Source: Massospora cicadina (Eukaryota; Entomophthoromycota; Entomophthoromycetes; Entomophthorales; Entomophthoraceae). From it: a DNA stretch of 64,000 nt. Position 1 is the first letter of the stretch. Every line of letters begins with the position of its first letter. The position numbers and the translations under genes were made by a program. Below the pieces are notes generated by a model, which was not told the origin of the DNA, did no database searches, and was given only the letters and a program-made list of their open reading frames with translations. Location of the stretch: NCBI GenBank assembly GCA_022478985.1, contig JAKSZP010000111.1, forward strand, positions 62,001 to 126,000, written 5' to 3'. Below are positions 1 to 11,430 of the stretch, piece after piece.

Positions 1-1906
1 TAGAATAAAAACATTCATTTTGGTATTCTAGTTTGAAATTTCTTTATACAAGAGCCTAATTATCTCAACATAAAACCATTTTGGCAGTGGTGGGATGAGG
101 CAGTAATATAAGAAAGAGGGTAGTAGGCACTGTAAAGCCTAACATTACTTTACCTTTCTTCTTAACTTTCAAAAAGGTTGGACTGCCAATACACCACAGT
201 CACAGGGTAAATTCATCCTAGAAGGGGAAAGTAAAGTTGTGATGGTACAACAAATGGAAGGGAAATGGAAGAGTAAGTTACCCTATCCTAGGAAACGGGG
301 AAATTTGAAGGCTTGGCATATGTTGTGGACATTGTGGGATGAGAATGGCTGGGAAAAACAAGGTGGATGACTGAGCAGAGCCACAATTGCACCCTAGGTT
401 AAACTAATTTGGGTAGATGCTCTGAAGCCTCATAAGTAAATGACATATCCATAGCGACTGGCAACTGCACAGGGATAGTATAAGGTGATTTTTTGCAGAA
501 GTAGACTCAATAATGGGAAACGCATGCACCCTTCCATTAGATCCCTGAGGATCAGCCAGAGACAAAAGTAGTTTATCTGTTGGAACAGGGAGATGTACTT
601 CCTTAAAAATAGAACAACTCACGGCAAACAGAGGCTTGCAAAAGGTGGAAGGGACCTCTTTTTAGAACTAGTGGTGCCCAACCCAAAAAAGGGGAGCTGA
701 CACACATCTCTATTTGCAAACGGGCCAAACAAAGGGATATTTGAAATAAAAATCCTAATATGGCACCTCAGCTAACAGCCTAGGAAGCCATATCATAAGG
801 GGAGGAAGCTTTGGGGAAACTTTTGTTCAGCGCCTGCTTAGCTGAAGGGACCATGGCGGACAGCATTGGGGTGGGAGCATCAGCGACATAGCATAAGGAG
901 GTATAGTTGTGAGTTTTCTTCATTTATGAGGCCAGTGGTGTCATCGCCTCAACGTATTGAGCAAGTTGAGGCTCGGTGAAAGTGATGAGAGCTGGTACAC
1001 AAGTGAAAGACTTGATGCGCTGGAGGGTTTCAGGATAAGCGGGGTTAAAAAGAGAAGTCTTTGCCGCGTTGATGCAAGCACAGCTTCCACCAAAAGTGAG
1101 ATCCTCAATATCATATTTTGCATCTTCCTCAAAATCATGAGGGAAATTGGGGATAGGAATACCCTCAACCAGGGGTTCCATTGCCCCATAAAGTTGCTGG
1201 CGGAGTAGGGTGTTCGCAAAGGTGGCAGTAACCTAAAGAGGATATTTTACCAATCACAAAGAAGGCACACAATGTATTAAAGGACCTTGGCGGTCATGAA
1301 GGACGACAAGAGGAGGTCCACGCTGCACTGAAGTTAAATTTTAGAGGTGACTATCCTAATATGTGAGCTCCCAGTGAGTCCAAGTTCACATTGGTGTGCA
1401 CTGAATAATTCCTGTAAAACCACCTGAGGCGCTAAGTAACAAGAATTATAAAACCCAAAGTTATTAACTGATCAGAAACCCAGCAGATTAGCAAAGCTAT
1501 GTTGGCTGCAATGCACGCTTTAATGGCTTAGAAATGCTTTCAAAAAATGGTAATCTTAACTAAAATCAGAACGGAAAGATTTATTATAAAAGGGAAATAA
1601 TGAGAATAAAAAGGGCTGTGCCCTAATTGTGAGGAAAATGGCCTTATAAAAGGAAATGTGATCTGTGTAGTTACCACGCTGTCCTTGGGTGCTAAATCCT
1701 CTTCTCATGTTGCAGGTTCTTCACAGTTCATGTTTTAGAGAAAATATTGAAAAAAATAGAAATGGTCGTGATACTTGAGGTTGGTAATGGTGAGGGGCAC
1801 GCCATGATTAGCTGCTCGCTAATTTGGCCAAAAAACTTTTTTTAATAAATTTTTAGAACAAGATGTGATTTACCTGTGGCAGCATGGTGTATAATAGGTA
1901 ACAGGA
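1..1906. other. Unassigned decayed repeat sequence
   Basis: No intact gene is visible. Two short open stretches occur on the minus strand (404-622 and 924-1181) but show no motif I recognise. About 40-150 weakly resembles 23560-23660: both have a 'cctaat..tctcaacata' string followed by 'ataagaaagagggyag'. These may therefore be two copies of one old repeat, or two sides of an older element into which B (1907-23336) inserted. The five bases before B (CAGGA, 1902-1906) nearly match the five after it (CAGTA), so B's left edge is well placed and this stretch is its target DNA. Confidence 0.4.
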
Positions 1907-2267
1907 TATTATAATTCAGTGATATATTGGAGATACGCCAAAGGGGTTGCACATGGTCAATACGACTGAGCAACGGATGGATGATATGGAGATTGTTGGT
2001 CCCCAAGTTAAACTTAACAAATGTAATAAAGAACATGAAGCAACTGCTTTGGCAACAACTTTTTACTTACTATGGTATATAATACACAGCTCCTACTGCT
2101 AAGCTCTACTCTTCCCTTAGTTCTCAACACTTTATTCCTTACCAAATGACCCCCTTCAATCTAAAAATTTCTCAATCATATCTTTTTTGTTTCTGATATG
2201 CTTTAACCTTCTAGCTTTGTTATTCCTTATTCACTACATTTTTGGGGTTTAGCCTCATCATTGAAGC

Positions 2268-3124
2268 TGTCATGGTTGTAAAATGACATCATAATTGGGA
2301 CTAACGTTAAGGACAAAGATGCATGTCAGAAGGCCAAGAAGGTGAAGTTGGCAGGCCTCCCTGACCTCAAGCATACCATAGATCAACGCTGGGTTAAGGC
2401 TAAGTACGCCCAGGTTGGTCCTGAGGATGCAAGAAAAGTTTGTCCCTGTATAACAGAAGGAGCGCTAAATTGAACTAGCCTTGCGATGGACAAAAATGGT
2501 TTGCTTCAGTTTTAGGGTGAACGGGGTCTTGATACCCGTTCAGTTTTTGAAATTTCCAACTTGGGTCAGCCGCTCCTACAATCAATTACACAAGTTCTGT
2601 TGATTACCAAGTATAGTTTATTACCTGATGGAAGTGTGCATCTATTGATGTGCCTCAGCTTAGAACTACTTCCTTAATTCGATTATTTCCCCAAATTTCC
2701 TGAAATTCCTCATGTCAAGACCTATCTCTCCCGTTGGTCGACTTCCCTCATAACAAACCCCTTCTCTAGTACACTGTTTTATATTTATTTTATCTTGGAC
2801 GATCCTGTGCGCGGACCTCTTCAAGGAGGTCCTGTGCAACATTAACCATTTAATTTTAACTATTCTAAATTTATCCACCTCTGCACAGTTGGCCCCAAGT
2901 TCCCTCCAACTTAGGGCGCCTATCCCTTACCACTCCATGCACCGCGTTGCTCCCTTTTGGTTACTCCCTCTAATGACAACCATATTTGACCTGATTTTTC
3001 TATCTCAAGCACCCTCTGCTGGGCTCTAGTAACTTTTGTACTAACAACATGCTCTCTGTCGTTGGCCCTGTGAACCATGCACTACCACTCTGGGAACAGG
3101 AGATATATATACACTCTCCTTACA
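2268..3124 (+). repeat. 5' LTR of A
   Basis: It pairs with 7362-8219 over its whole length, starting TGTCATGGTTGTAAAATGAC and ending CTCTCCTTACA. It also aligns over its length with solo LTR C (15810-16669). The stretch ~2287-2425 is conserved with C in a protein-coding manner (see findings). A T/A-rich TATA-like run lies near 2778-2795 in both LTRs of A, downstream of a shared 'CTAGTACACTG'. Confidence 0.95.
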
Positions 3125-3929
3125 TTAGTCAACTAACCTTTTGATTTCACGTGACAAACCTTTTCCATGTGGCTCTTTCATGAAGTGCAAACGGTGTGCG
3201 TCAGATGTTGGCCTTGGCTGTGCTAATTCTCACCACTGTTTCCTCTATATCCCAAAGTTTGGAGCATCTTGGTGTTATTTTTGCAACCTTTAACTGGGAA
3301 GTACCCACCCTTCTTGCTCATACCCGGTTGATATGGATGCTTTGAGATCCGGAAGTTGAGATTCACTGACTTTTCGCTGAAAATAATAAAATCAATTCAA
3401 ATGAACTGGGTTTCCCTTGGCACCACTTTTTAACAGTGCAGGCATTATCCTCAAAGGTGAGCTTGGGTGTGATGGCCTTGGATAATGTCACACAACCTGT
3501 TGCCAAAGAGATTTTAGTTCTTTGAAGCCTGAAAACGCATTTTATAACGTGGGAACATTATCAAAAAAAGAGCCATTTAAAAGCTCTTACAGCTTTGATG
3601 AAGACCCCATTCCAGTATATGAAATTGTGCCTGAGGGCGCTCGCTTGTCCCCTACCATGATCCGCAGAACTCAGGAGGTGGAGAAGAGACTACTTTTATA
3701 AATATGTAGGTGTTTATGCACATGCAGAAAATATGGTGGGATATGTGACCTCAGCAGTAAGAGTGTCCAATTATCCCTCTCCATTATATGATTCAAGAAC
3801 ATACCCAGGGGCATGTTTATGACTGAGAATGAGTTTTCTGGTGGGGGGTTGGCGTTTCTGCTTTGAATAAAGACCATTATGAATATTTTTTGTTAACGTA
3901 ACCCTTTACTTCCCCTTTAGGGAAAATCA
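3125..3929 (+). other. A leader and residual gag region
   Basis: This lies between the 5' LTR and the protease. I see no open frame longer than about 70 codons and no zinc knuckle. Because D has a gag of at least 600 bases at the equivalent place, A has probably lost most of gag by deletion. Confidence 0.5.
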
Positions 3930-4172
3930 GCACGACTATTTTGAGTGGATACTGGAGCCTCTGAGAATTTTATGGACCAACCCCTAGCTGATTACCTTGA
4001 GCAGAGTTATGTACCAGGTGGTATGGCTAGAAGAGGGGCTTTCCAAGGTATTCCCACGCTGAAAATCATGGGGTCAGTGGACTATCAAGTTGGCACATAT
4101 CATTTTTCCAACCACTTCCAAGCTATCAAAAACCTTTTGTACCCCATCATTTTGGGTGTAGAGTGGTGGTGA
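3930..4172 (+). pseudogene. A aspartic protease
   Basis: Retropepsin-type protease region of the A polyprotein, which would cleave Gag-Pol in the particle. The catalytic motif DTGA is readable in the frame starting at 3945 (MDTGASENFMDQPLADYLEQ). It aligns with D's ALVDTGATENFIRQELAEAL at ~17060. The frame stays open to a TGA at 4170 and ends in a motif LGVEWW; D has a counterpart, LGVGWW, at ~17270-17290. It is joined to RT by a short linker with frame breaks. A retropepsin is expected here; no alternative fits the motif and position. Confidence 0.85.
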
Positions 4173-4220
4173 AAGTTTGATGTCAGGACTAACTTGAAAG
4201 AGAATACCCTATCCCAAACT

Positions 4221-5050
4221 TTAAAGAATGGACACAAGTGGTTGTTCCTTTAGCCAAAGCCAACTTTCATGGCAAATTGCCCCACTGGCCCAATATACAC
4301 ACTCTCCATCTTTCCCCGTTGCTGAAACCATCGATAAAGGCTCCCCTACCTTCCTGTTTGGAGGGGTTAGAATCTTTGTTTGATGTGGCTTCAGCTTATG
4401 CACTACCTGATCATTCAGTGTTTGATTGCGAGTTTAAGCTCACAGTTGATCTGATGGACATATTTTCCCTGATTTACCCTTTGACCATACAGGAGGAAGC
4501 AGCATTTGAGTTTGTGGGTTAAGGAGCTTTTATCCAAAGGCGCTTTTTTCAGCGTACTCTGTATGCTCCCCACTTCTCTTTGTGGAGAAAGCTGATGGAA
4601 CTTTATGCCCTTGCATAGATTATGAGAACCTAAACAATGGTATCATACCAGATCTCCATCCCATCCCTTTGTAGTCACAGATTGCGCGCTATGTGGAGAA
4701 GGCTAAAGTTTTCTCCAAACTGGATTGCCTAAATGCGTTCAATAAGATCCGCATTAAGAAGGACAGGAATGGTTAACCGCATTCTGGACCGGAAAATGGA
4801 TTTTCCGGTTTTGGTTCATGCCCTTTGGGCTTAAGGATGCCCCTGCTATCTTTCAACGCCGTATTGATGCAGATTTGGGGGACCTGCTGGGTGTATGCGC
4901 GGCTGCCTACATGAATGATATTTTAGTGTTTTACCCAGATCATGAGTCCCATGCAGTACACATTTGGCAAGTAGTGGAGAGGTTAGAGGCAGCCAGCCTT
5001 ACGCTGAGTATCATCAAGTGTGATTTTTCTTAAGTTTCAGTTCACCTTTC
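4221..5050 (+). pseudogene. A reverse transcriptase
   Basis: Ty3/Gypsy RT, which copies the element RNA to DNA. Recognisable pieces in order: FKLTVDLMDIFSLIYPLT (~4432-4485); a PLLFVEKADGTL segment (~4570); KLDCLNAF holding the first catalytic Asp (~4715-4740); MPFGLKDAPAIFQRRIDA (4818-4870); and the active-site box AYMNDILVF (~4905-4930). The box should be YMDD, so the first Asp of the pair is Asn here (AAT at 4914-4916). Frame is lost after 4522, at an in-frame TAG near 4672 and between 4740 and 4818. D carries a better version of the same enzyme. Confidence 0.9.
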
Positions 5051-5640
5051 TGGGCAACGTCATGTTTGAACAAGGACACATGATAACTTTAAATAAGGAG
5101 AAGGCAATTCGTGAGTGGCCTACCCCAACTTCTGTCAAGTATTTAGAAGTTTTTGGGGGACTTGTACGTTCCTTAAGAAGTTCACACCAAACCTGTAGGA
5201 AGTGGCGGCGCCCTTGTATAAGGCAAGTGCTTCAGAAGTGCTTCAGTGGTTCCCTGTTTTGGTGGATGCTTTCCAAGAAGAAAAGTGCACCCTGTTGTCC
5301 ACGTCTGTCCTTCACCATGTCGACCCCAATAAAGAGTTCATTGCGTCTACTGATGCCTCCAACTTCGCCATAGTGGCTGCCTTATTACAATTAGGCGAAG
5401 ATGGTATAGAGCATCTGGTAGGATATTCTTCTAGGAAGATTTCTCTGCCTGAATTAAACTACGCCGTTTATGACAAAGAGTTATTAGCGGTGGAGGAGGA
5501 GTTGACTTATTGGCGTCATCACCTGCTTGTCTCTTCCCGACCTTTCACGTACATACAGATCACTGTGCCTTGTTGTACTAATGCGCACCTCATGTCTTAA
5601 CCCCATGTCAGATCAGTTAGCATGAGACCCTTGCCCAATT
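5050..5640 (+). pseudogene. A RNase H domain
   Basis: RNase H would degrade the RNA strand during cDNA synthesis. The RT thumb/connection region (5050-5200) leads into FIASTDASNFAIVAALLQ (~5337), with the first catalytic Asp of the family's TDAS motif. GYSSRKISLPELNYAVYDKE (~5425) and LAVEEELTYWRHHLL follow; these are the conserved Gypsy RNase H segments (S.K....E.NY...DKE.LA). Frameshifts occur near 5200 and 5560, and a normal DH motif region is unreadable. Confidence 0.88.
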
Positions 5641-7131
5641 TGCATTTTTTATGAGTTCACCAAGGGCAAAAAATAAGTTAGTAGATGCTTTAAGCCGCAA
5701 ACCTTCATTAGCTCCTGATCCAAAGGAGGTAGAGGTTCATAACACCCAATTGATGATTCCTCCAGATAAGATTGTGTCTCATCTTCACTCTTCCAAGGCC
5801 AATAACCCGTGCTTTCACCTCCAAAAAATGCAGAGGAATACATTATTTTCAGAAAAATAGTCCTTTCTCAGCCGTTATTGGCCAAATATACTATGGTACT
5901 TGCTAAGACCGCTGAATCAGGAGGATCTAACCAGGGATTATCATGTAAAGGATGAGATGGTGTGGTTTCAGGGGCGCTTATGGGTTCCTGCTGGGCCACT
6001 TTGCCTGGAAATTATCTGGGACCATCATGATGGAATCACCGTTGGTCATCCTTGGAAAGCAAAGACTTTGGAGTTAAATTTATGCTCCTATAATTGGAAA
6101 GACTTATTTGCTCAGGTGGGACGGTATTGTAAATTGTGCCTTATCTGCAATCAAATGAAACCAACTTGACAACCTTTAGCAGGGTTGTTGGTACCAGTTA
6201 GAAAGGCTGAAGGGCCTTTGACTTACATATTGAAGGATTTCATTGTGGAATTACCTGTTTCTGATGGCTATGATGCCATCATGGTGGTGGTGGACCGTTT
6301 TAAAAACTTCTCCCACTTTATTCCTTGCAGAACAACAATAACCGCGGCTGAGATGGCTAGGCTTTTTGTCACTCATGTGTTTGCGCATCATGGGGTCCCC
6401 CAAGAAATTATTAGTGATTGGGACCCCAATTTACCTCCGTCTTTTGGGAAGAGTTGTGTACGACTCTTTAGATTCGCCCCTGCCACTCAACTTCCTATCA
6501 TCCCCAATCAGATGGGCAGACTGAACGAGTGAACCAGTTCTCAAAACAGTTTCTGTGGTGTTACACTGCCGCAGATCATTCAGATTGGGTTCCTCACCTT
6601 CCTATGGCACAGTTTAGCTACAACAACTCTTTGCATTCTTCAATTGGTTGTTCCCCATTTTTCGCCAGCCATGGCGTTAAACCCGCTTTTAACATGGAGC
6701 CCAGTTGTATATCTAAGGTTGAAGCGGTGTTGGACTTTGCCAAGACAATTAAGAAATTACACCAGGGGGTTTCCACGAGTTTGGAGGCGGCAACGAAAGT
6801 ATATAAGGAAAACGCTGATGGTAAGCAACAAGTGGGTCCAGCGTACAAAGCAGGGGATCTTGTGATGCTTAATTCCTGTAACATCCCTTTCAAGCAGCCA
6901 TCCAAAAAGCTGGGAATAAAGAGGATTGGTCCTTACCGCGTTGTTAGAAAGGTGGTCCACGCCTCATACCAGTTGGATCTTCCTTTTTGTTTTGTATCTT
7001 TTTTGTCTTACATGAGAGCAAATGACTTTGTTTGAGAGCCCCCATCATAAAATTCTGAGTATCTCATTGATGAGGTGCCAGAGTGGAAGTAAAGGAAATA
7101 GTAGCTTTATGTAGAGTAAAAAAGAAGACTT
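5641..7131 (+). pseudogene. A integrase
   Basis: DDE integrase that would insert the cDNA. The linker NKLVDALSRKPSLAPDP (~5675) marks the RNase H/IN junction. The HHCC zinc module is readable: HHDGITVGH (~6023) and CKLCLIC (~6129). The catalytic core follows with DFIVELPVSDGYD and VVVDRFKNFSHF (first Asp, ~6237-6320), then HHGVPQEIISDWDPN (second Asp, ~6385-6430). The frame breaks around 6500, where the Glu region (GRLNE|VNQF) is split by a stop at 6530. AYKAGDLVMLNS and KRIGPYRVVRKV (~6842-6960) form the GPY/F module. Confidence 0.9.
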
Positions 7132-7270
7132 GAGTACCTGGTATCCTGGAAGGGTTTGACATAGTGGAAAACAGTTGGGTACCAGCATGTGACTGTGCAC
7201 ATGCCTAAGACCTGATCAACGTTTTCCATAAACGTTTTCCCCAGGCCGCTAGACATTAGTCAAAGCAAAC
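7125..7270 (+). pseudogene. A chromodomain
   Basis: A C-terminal chromodomain, the feature that defines chromoviruses and is known to steer integration toward modified histones. EYLVSWKGF is readable at 7132-7158. After a one-base frameshift the segment VENSWVPACDC and, past a TAA, DLINVFHKRFPQA follow. The aromatic and WKG positions match D's chromodomain (YLVSWKGYDETE at ~20065). A conserved AMKL..P.RTFPW tail follows at ~7280, as in D. Confidence 0.8.
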
Positions 7271-7344
7271 TGTCACTGCAATGAAGTTGGCCCAGCCCAC
7301 AAGAACTTTTCCCTGGCGCAAGCCCCTGGAGGGGGTGGAGCCCC

Positions 7345-7361
7345 AAAAAAGGAGAGGATAA
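7345..7361 (+). promoter_or_regulatory. Polypurine tract of A
   Basis: Six A residues followed by GGAGAGGATA abut the 3' LTR at 7362. This is the expected plus-strand primer position, and D has an equivalent run (AAGAGCGGAGGATGA) before its 3' LTR. Confidence 0.75.
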
Positions 7362-8219
7362 TGTCATGGTTGTAAAATGACATCATAATTGGGACTAACG
7401 TTAAGGACAAAGATGAATGTCAGAAGGCCAAGAAGGTGAAGTTGGCAGGCCTTCCTGACCTCAAGCATACCATAGATAAACGCTGGGTTAGGTCAAGTAC
7501 GCCCAGGTTGGTTTTAAGGATGAAAGAGAAGTTAAGCCCTGTATAACAGCAGGAGCTTTAAAATGAACTAGCTTTGCAATGGACAAAAACGGTTTGCTTC
7601 AGTTTTAGGTGAACTGGGTCTTGATACCCATTCAGTTTTTGAAATTTCCAGCTTGGGTCAGCCGCTCCTACAATCAATTACCCAAGTTCAGTTGATTACT
7701 TAATACAGTTTATTGCCCAATGGAAGTGTGCGCCTATTGGTGCGCCTCAGCTTAGATCTGCTTCCTTTGATTGATTGTTTCCACGAATTTCCTATAATTT
7801 TTCGTGTCAAGACCAATCTCTCCCGTTGATTGACTTCCTTCATAATAGACCCCTTCTCTAGTACACTGTTTTTATATTTATGCTTCTTGGATGATCCTAT
7901 GCGTGGACCTCTTCAAGGAGGTCTCGCGCAACATTAACCATATAATTATAACTATGCTAAATCTATCTGCCCATGCATCATTGGGCCGCCAGAGTTCCCT
8001 CCAGCTTAGGGCGCCTATCCTTACCACTCTTTGCACCGCATTGCTCCTTTTGGGGTACTCTCTTTAATGATAACCATATTTAACCTGAGTTATTCTAGCT
8101 CAAGAAAACTCTGCTGGGCTCTAGTAACTTTTGCACTAATGTCTAGTTCCCTGGATTTGGTCCTGTGCACCATGCAATACCACTCTGGGAACAGAAGAGG
8201 TAAAGAAACTCTCCTTACA
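7362..8219 (+). repeat. 3' LTR of A
   Basis: 858 bases, pairing with 2268-3124 and ending CTCTCCTTACA before the right GAAGC duplication. Scattered point differences and indels from the 5' LTR show the insertion is not recent, though every segment still aligns. Confidence 0.95.
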
Positions 8220-8399
8220 GAAGCTCTTTCTGATTTTCTCTTATTTGACAAGGTCAACTCGCTTAATGTCAACTCATTTTGAATTAATTGATAATAATTA
8301 TTTAGACCTAATCTTGATGGGTAAATAATGATGCGCCAATAGTTATTTAGACTTATTGTCCAGTCATATAGATTTCCTGACATTATCACCCTTGACTGG

Positions 8400-9690
8400 A
8401 TGATAAGCTGCAGCACCGTGCTTGATTATTACCCAATGTATCCAGCTACACAACAACAACCAAGACCTGAGGCCCCAACGTTTTTCTTCATTTATGGTTC
8501 AGCGCGGTTCTGGGCGGCCTAAGCCACATTCAACTCTCGCAGTTTCTCATTCCCCTAAGTTATAAAGGAGGGGTCAAATTTGGACGCCATGACCCTCCTG
8601 GCCCAGGAGGAGCTACTCCCAATTTCATTGGACATATGGCTTTCTTGAGCGCCCCCTTCAGTGACATAGTGTCCCAGTTATGCTGGAGAGGGGAGCGGAG
8701 CAATGACCTTCGTTTAATGAAGCAGACCAGCTCCTAGAAGACGGTTTTAGCTGTTTAGTGCTCCACCTCTTGCCGAGCCTCATCCTGAAGTATTGTCAGT
8801 CCATTAGATGTTGTGCTTCATGCAGTGGGTGGTAGCCAGATGGTTGGGGGCCTTCCCCGCGCTCCAATTTATTTTGGTCCCTAGGGTGAATTTCCAAAAC
8901 AACTGGCTGAATTGCATGCAATCTGGGGTCACGCAGCATTCACAGCTCTATATGTGAACAACCCAGCCCAATACCTCCCCATAATGGCGCTCATTAGAAA
9001 CATGGTCTTCTTCAATCCCACAGGCGTGTTATGATTGGTGATGGAGTGGCATCAGGCGGCCCTTTAGTGGGCCTGTCAAGCAGCTTATACATCTGCCGCT
9101 CATTTCTCAAATGCTTATCTCAGCATGGAGGACTTTCTAGGGGATTACTTTACACTGGGTGCAGCCTTTTCTCTATGATCTAGAGCTTAACTTTCTATTA
9201 GCCGACCCCTTTGACTCCAGTCCCCTTTCATTGCGTACTCCTTAATTTCCCAAGACCATCAGCAAATGTAGTTGCAGGCTTTTCTCTTAATGGGACAAGA
9301 GCGGGTTCACTTCAATCTGCTGGCCAAGCTATCACCACCTCGCCTCTTACCCTGGGTACCCAGTACCTCATCCTCTCCTAGTTCTGCTAACGCGTCCTCC
9401 CATCCATTTTCTGATATGACGTCCACAGAGTGGATACCAAATCCCTTATCCCCAACACACAGCCTCCACCCCCACCATCAACCCAAGAAGGGTCCAGTGA
9501 ATCTGCACCGCCCATGAAGCGAAGTAAAAGAAGAAACGTGGATCCCACTGAGCAAAGCACAATATGCACTGAAAAAAACTAAGAAAGCGGGGGGATCCAA
9601 AGATGGCCTAATGAAAGTACACTTGCAATTATTACTAAATAAACTCAGGCTCTTATACTTCTACATTATTTATATGTTGATCTAATGTTT
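8400..9690. other. Probable foreign insert near B's 3' end
   Basis: B's integrase tail ends near 9745, yet B's 3' LTR begins at 8382. In relative H the equivalent gap is only ~130 bases. About 1.3 kb here is therefore extra. It is GC-richer than its surroundings. On the plus strand it has broken coding-like stretches, for example a Ser/Pro-rich frame at 9272-9517, followed in another frame by a basic run (MKRSKRRN at ~9514). Just right of it is a TTTTG-rich run (9690-9727). I cannot assign a family; a decayed gag or a retroposed coding segment are both possible. Confidence 0.4.
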
Positions 9691-9727
9691 GTTTGTTTTT
9701 ATTTTGTTTTGTTTTGTTTTGTTTTTA
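9690..9727. repeat. (TTTTG)n simple repeat
   Basis: A run of TTTG/TTTTG units, slightly imperfect at the left. It lies at the right edge of the extra 8400-9690 block and could be that block's 3' tail. Confidence 0.8.
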
Positions 9728-9744
9728 GAAAAATCTCTATTGTT

Positions 9745-10720
9745 GTTTATATGCCCTAAGAAACTTAGCATGCACTTGGTTGATGATCCGACCACTTGTT
9801 GGGTCCTTGATAGTATAGGCATCCACCCCAGTTTTTTCTATTATCTCAAAAGGGCCAATTCAAATACTAGCTAATTTATGTTTCCGCTCAAACCCATGCT
9901 ATATGGAATATGACCAGCTCTCCTTCTTTGAACTTCACAAGCTTGCTATGTGGTACTTGGTCAGAAGCCTGGTTCTAGATTTTTTTAGCCAAACTAAAGG
10001 AGTATGCTTCCTTTGCAGCTTGATCAAAGTATTCATCAGAATTGTTAGATAGCGTTGTGGGTCCATCCCACCCATATCTTCTACACAGGCATAAAGGAGT
10101 GTGCGGGCAGGGAAACATTCCATCCATAAGGCAATTGGAAGAGGCTCTTCCCCATCACCAAGTGGTAGCTAATGTTGTAGGCAAAAATGGCGGTTGAAAG
10201 GAGTGTAATCCAATCAGAGGGTCTAGCTGTTACCAACTTCCAAAGGATGTTCACCAGGGTTTCAACAACCTGTTTGACCATTCTGTTGGATTTGGAATGA
10301 TATGGGGTTGTTAGAACCCCGTTGATGGCCATCATTTTGTTTAGCTTTGTAAGAATGTGGGAGGTGAAATTAGTTACGTTGTCAGTAAGGATAAACTGAG
10401 GGCAGCCATGACGCTAAATTGTACATTCCATTACGAATTTAGCCACAATAACCGCCCCCAGATCCCATATTGCCCTTGCCTCACCCACCTGGTACAGTGG
10501 TCAATTGCAACCAGTATATAATTAGACCAGTTTGCTCCTATCAGCAAATGCTAACAATGTGAATGGATACCATGTGCCAGGCAAAATGATGCTTCACCAG
10601 CTGATAAGAAATCTTCTGGTTGAATGGCTTTTCCACTTTACACTGGTGGCAGCAGGAAATTGTCTCCAGAGCATCAAAGTGCATGCTTTCCCAATAGTAT
10701 CAAGGTTGTAAGAACTCCAA
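9745..10720 (-). pseudogene. B integrase
   Basis: Minus-strand Gypsy integrase. On that strand the core's end is readable at 10335-10090: LTTPYHSKSNRMVKQ, where the catalytic Glu of the usual family string (PYH..SNG.VE) is Lys here. A long helix region with DWITLLSTAIFAYNISYH follows. The GPY/F module is at ~9960-9745: KFKEGELVIFHIAW, then WIGPFEIIEKTGVDAYTIKD, then IINQVHAKFLRAYKQ. The first two Asp residues and the zinc module (10340-10720) are too scrambled to place with confidence. The same GPY/F layout is seen in H and J. Confidence 0.82.
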
Positions 10721-10959
10721 CGTTTTTCACAAACCTCCATGGCCAACAGCATAGTGTGCGCTCAAAATAATATCTGATCAAGCGAGGAGTTTAAGGAAAA
10801 TAAGTGTATTATTACAATCCGCTTGTATAACTCCTCGTTTTTCTAGACCATATCAGCCATCATCCCATATAGTTACCAGGTAGCTTGTGACGGTTTTCTG
10901 CATATCAACTACTGCTCATTTTCTCATACCTCAAATCGCCCAAGTCCGCCATTACCTCA

Positions 10960-11430
10960 ATTGTTGTTAGACAAGATAAGCAGTCAGCATTTTGGTGCTT
11001 TGAGCCAGGGAGATATAGTATTTCAAGTCTATAAGCCTGCAACTTGAGGCCCATCTAGCAAGGCGCCCTTCAGGACCACAAAGATTCTGTAACCAACACA
11101 ATGATGCATGATAAATCATGATCTTGAATTTTTCTCCATGAATGTATTCTTGGAACTGATTATATGCATAAATCACAGTTAAGCACTCCTGCTTGGTCAG
11201 GGTATAAATTCGTTTGTGGTTTTTTAAGCTCCAACTATAATACACATCGGAGTGCTCCACGCCATCATCCTTCTGGGGTAATACCGCCCCTATGGCGGAA
11301 AGAGACGCGTCTATTTGCACAATATATCCTTCTAAAAATTAGGATATTGCAAAACTGGCGCTCTAGTAAATGCAATTTGTAAAACATTAAAAGCGTTTTT
11401 ACAACACTCAATCCAGTCAAAGGTGGCACT
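10960..11430 (-). pseudogene. B RNase H
   Basis: The minus-strand frame 11320-10967 reads MQIDASLSAIGAVLPQKDDG, with the conserved DAS motif. RIYTLTKQECLTVIYAYNQF follows (the family's Y..T..E.L.....), then the GRLARWAS segment typical of the domain's end. Several substitutions and stops make it non-functional. It lies directly after RT, as expected. Confidence 0.88.

Larger units (their letters stand above)
2268..8219 (+). mobile_element. Complete Ty3/Gypsy chromovirus A (decayed)
   Basis: A is a 5952-base element with two 857-858 base LTRs (2268-3124, 7362-8219), TGTCATGG..CCTTACA ends and a perfect 5-base target duplication GAAGC (2263-2267, 8220-8224). Domain order is protease, RT, RNase H, integrase, chromodomain, a chromovirus arrangement. 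The 805 bases between the 5' LTR and protease are too short for a normal gag, which appears mostly lost. No TGG tRNA primer site follows the 5' LTR (it reads TTAGTCAACTAACC), so priming may differ from that of B, H and J. RT has Asn in place of the first Asp of its YxDD motif. The copy is dead: stops and frameshifts occur in every domain. Confidence 0.93.
1907..8382 (-). repeat. 3' LTR of B, split by element A
   Basis: The LTR occupies 1907-2267 and 8225-8382, about 519 bases in total, against 514 for the partner at 22823-23336. Both copies carry the strings 'gatatggagattgttggtcc' and 'gtccagtcatatagatttcc'. The break is exactly the 5-base duplication GAAGC (2263-2267, 8220-8224) made when A inserted. 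On the minus strand the bases just before the LTR (rising from 8383) read AAGGGTGATAA, a purine-rich plus-strand priming site. Confidence 0.9.

Noticed and set aside
924..1219. Overlapping 85-, 92- and 83-codon frames on both strands
   Set aside because: Overlapping frames in three registers with no recognisable motif; none supported as a gene.
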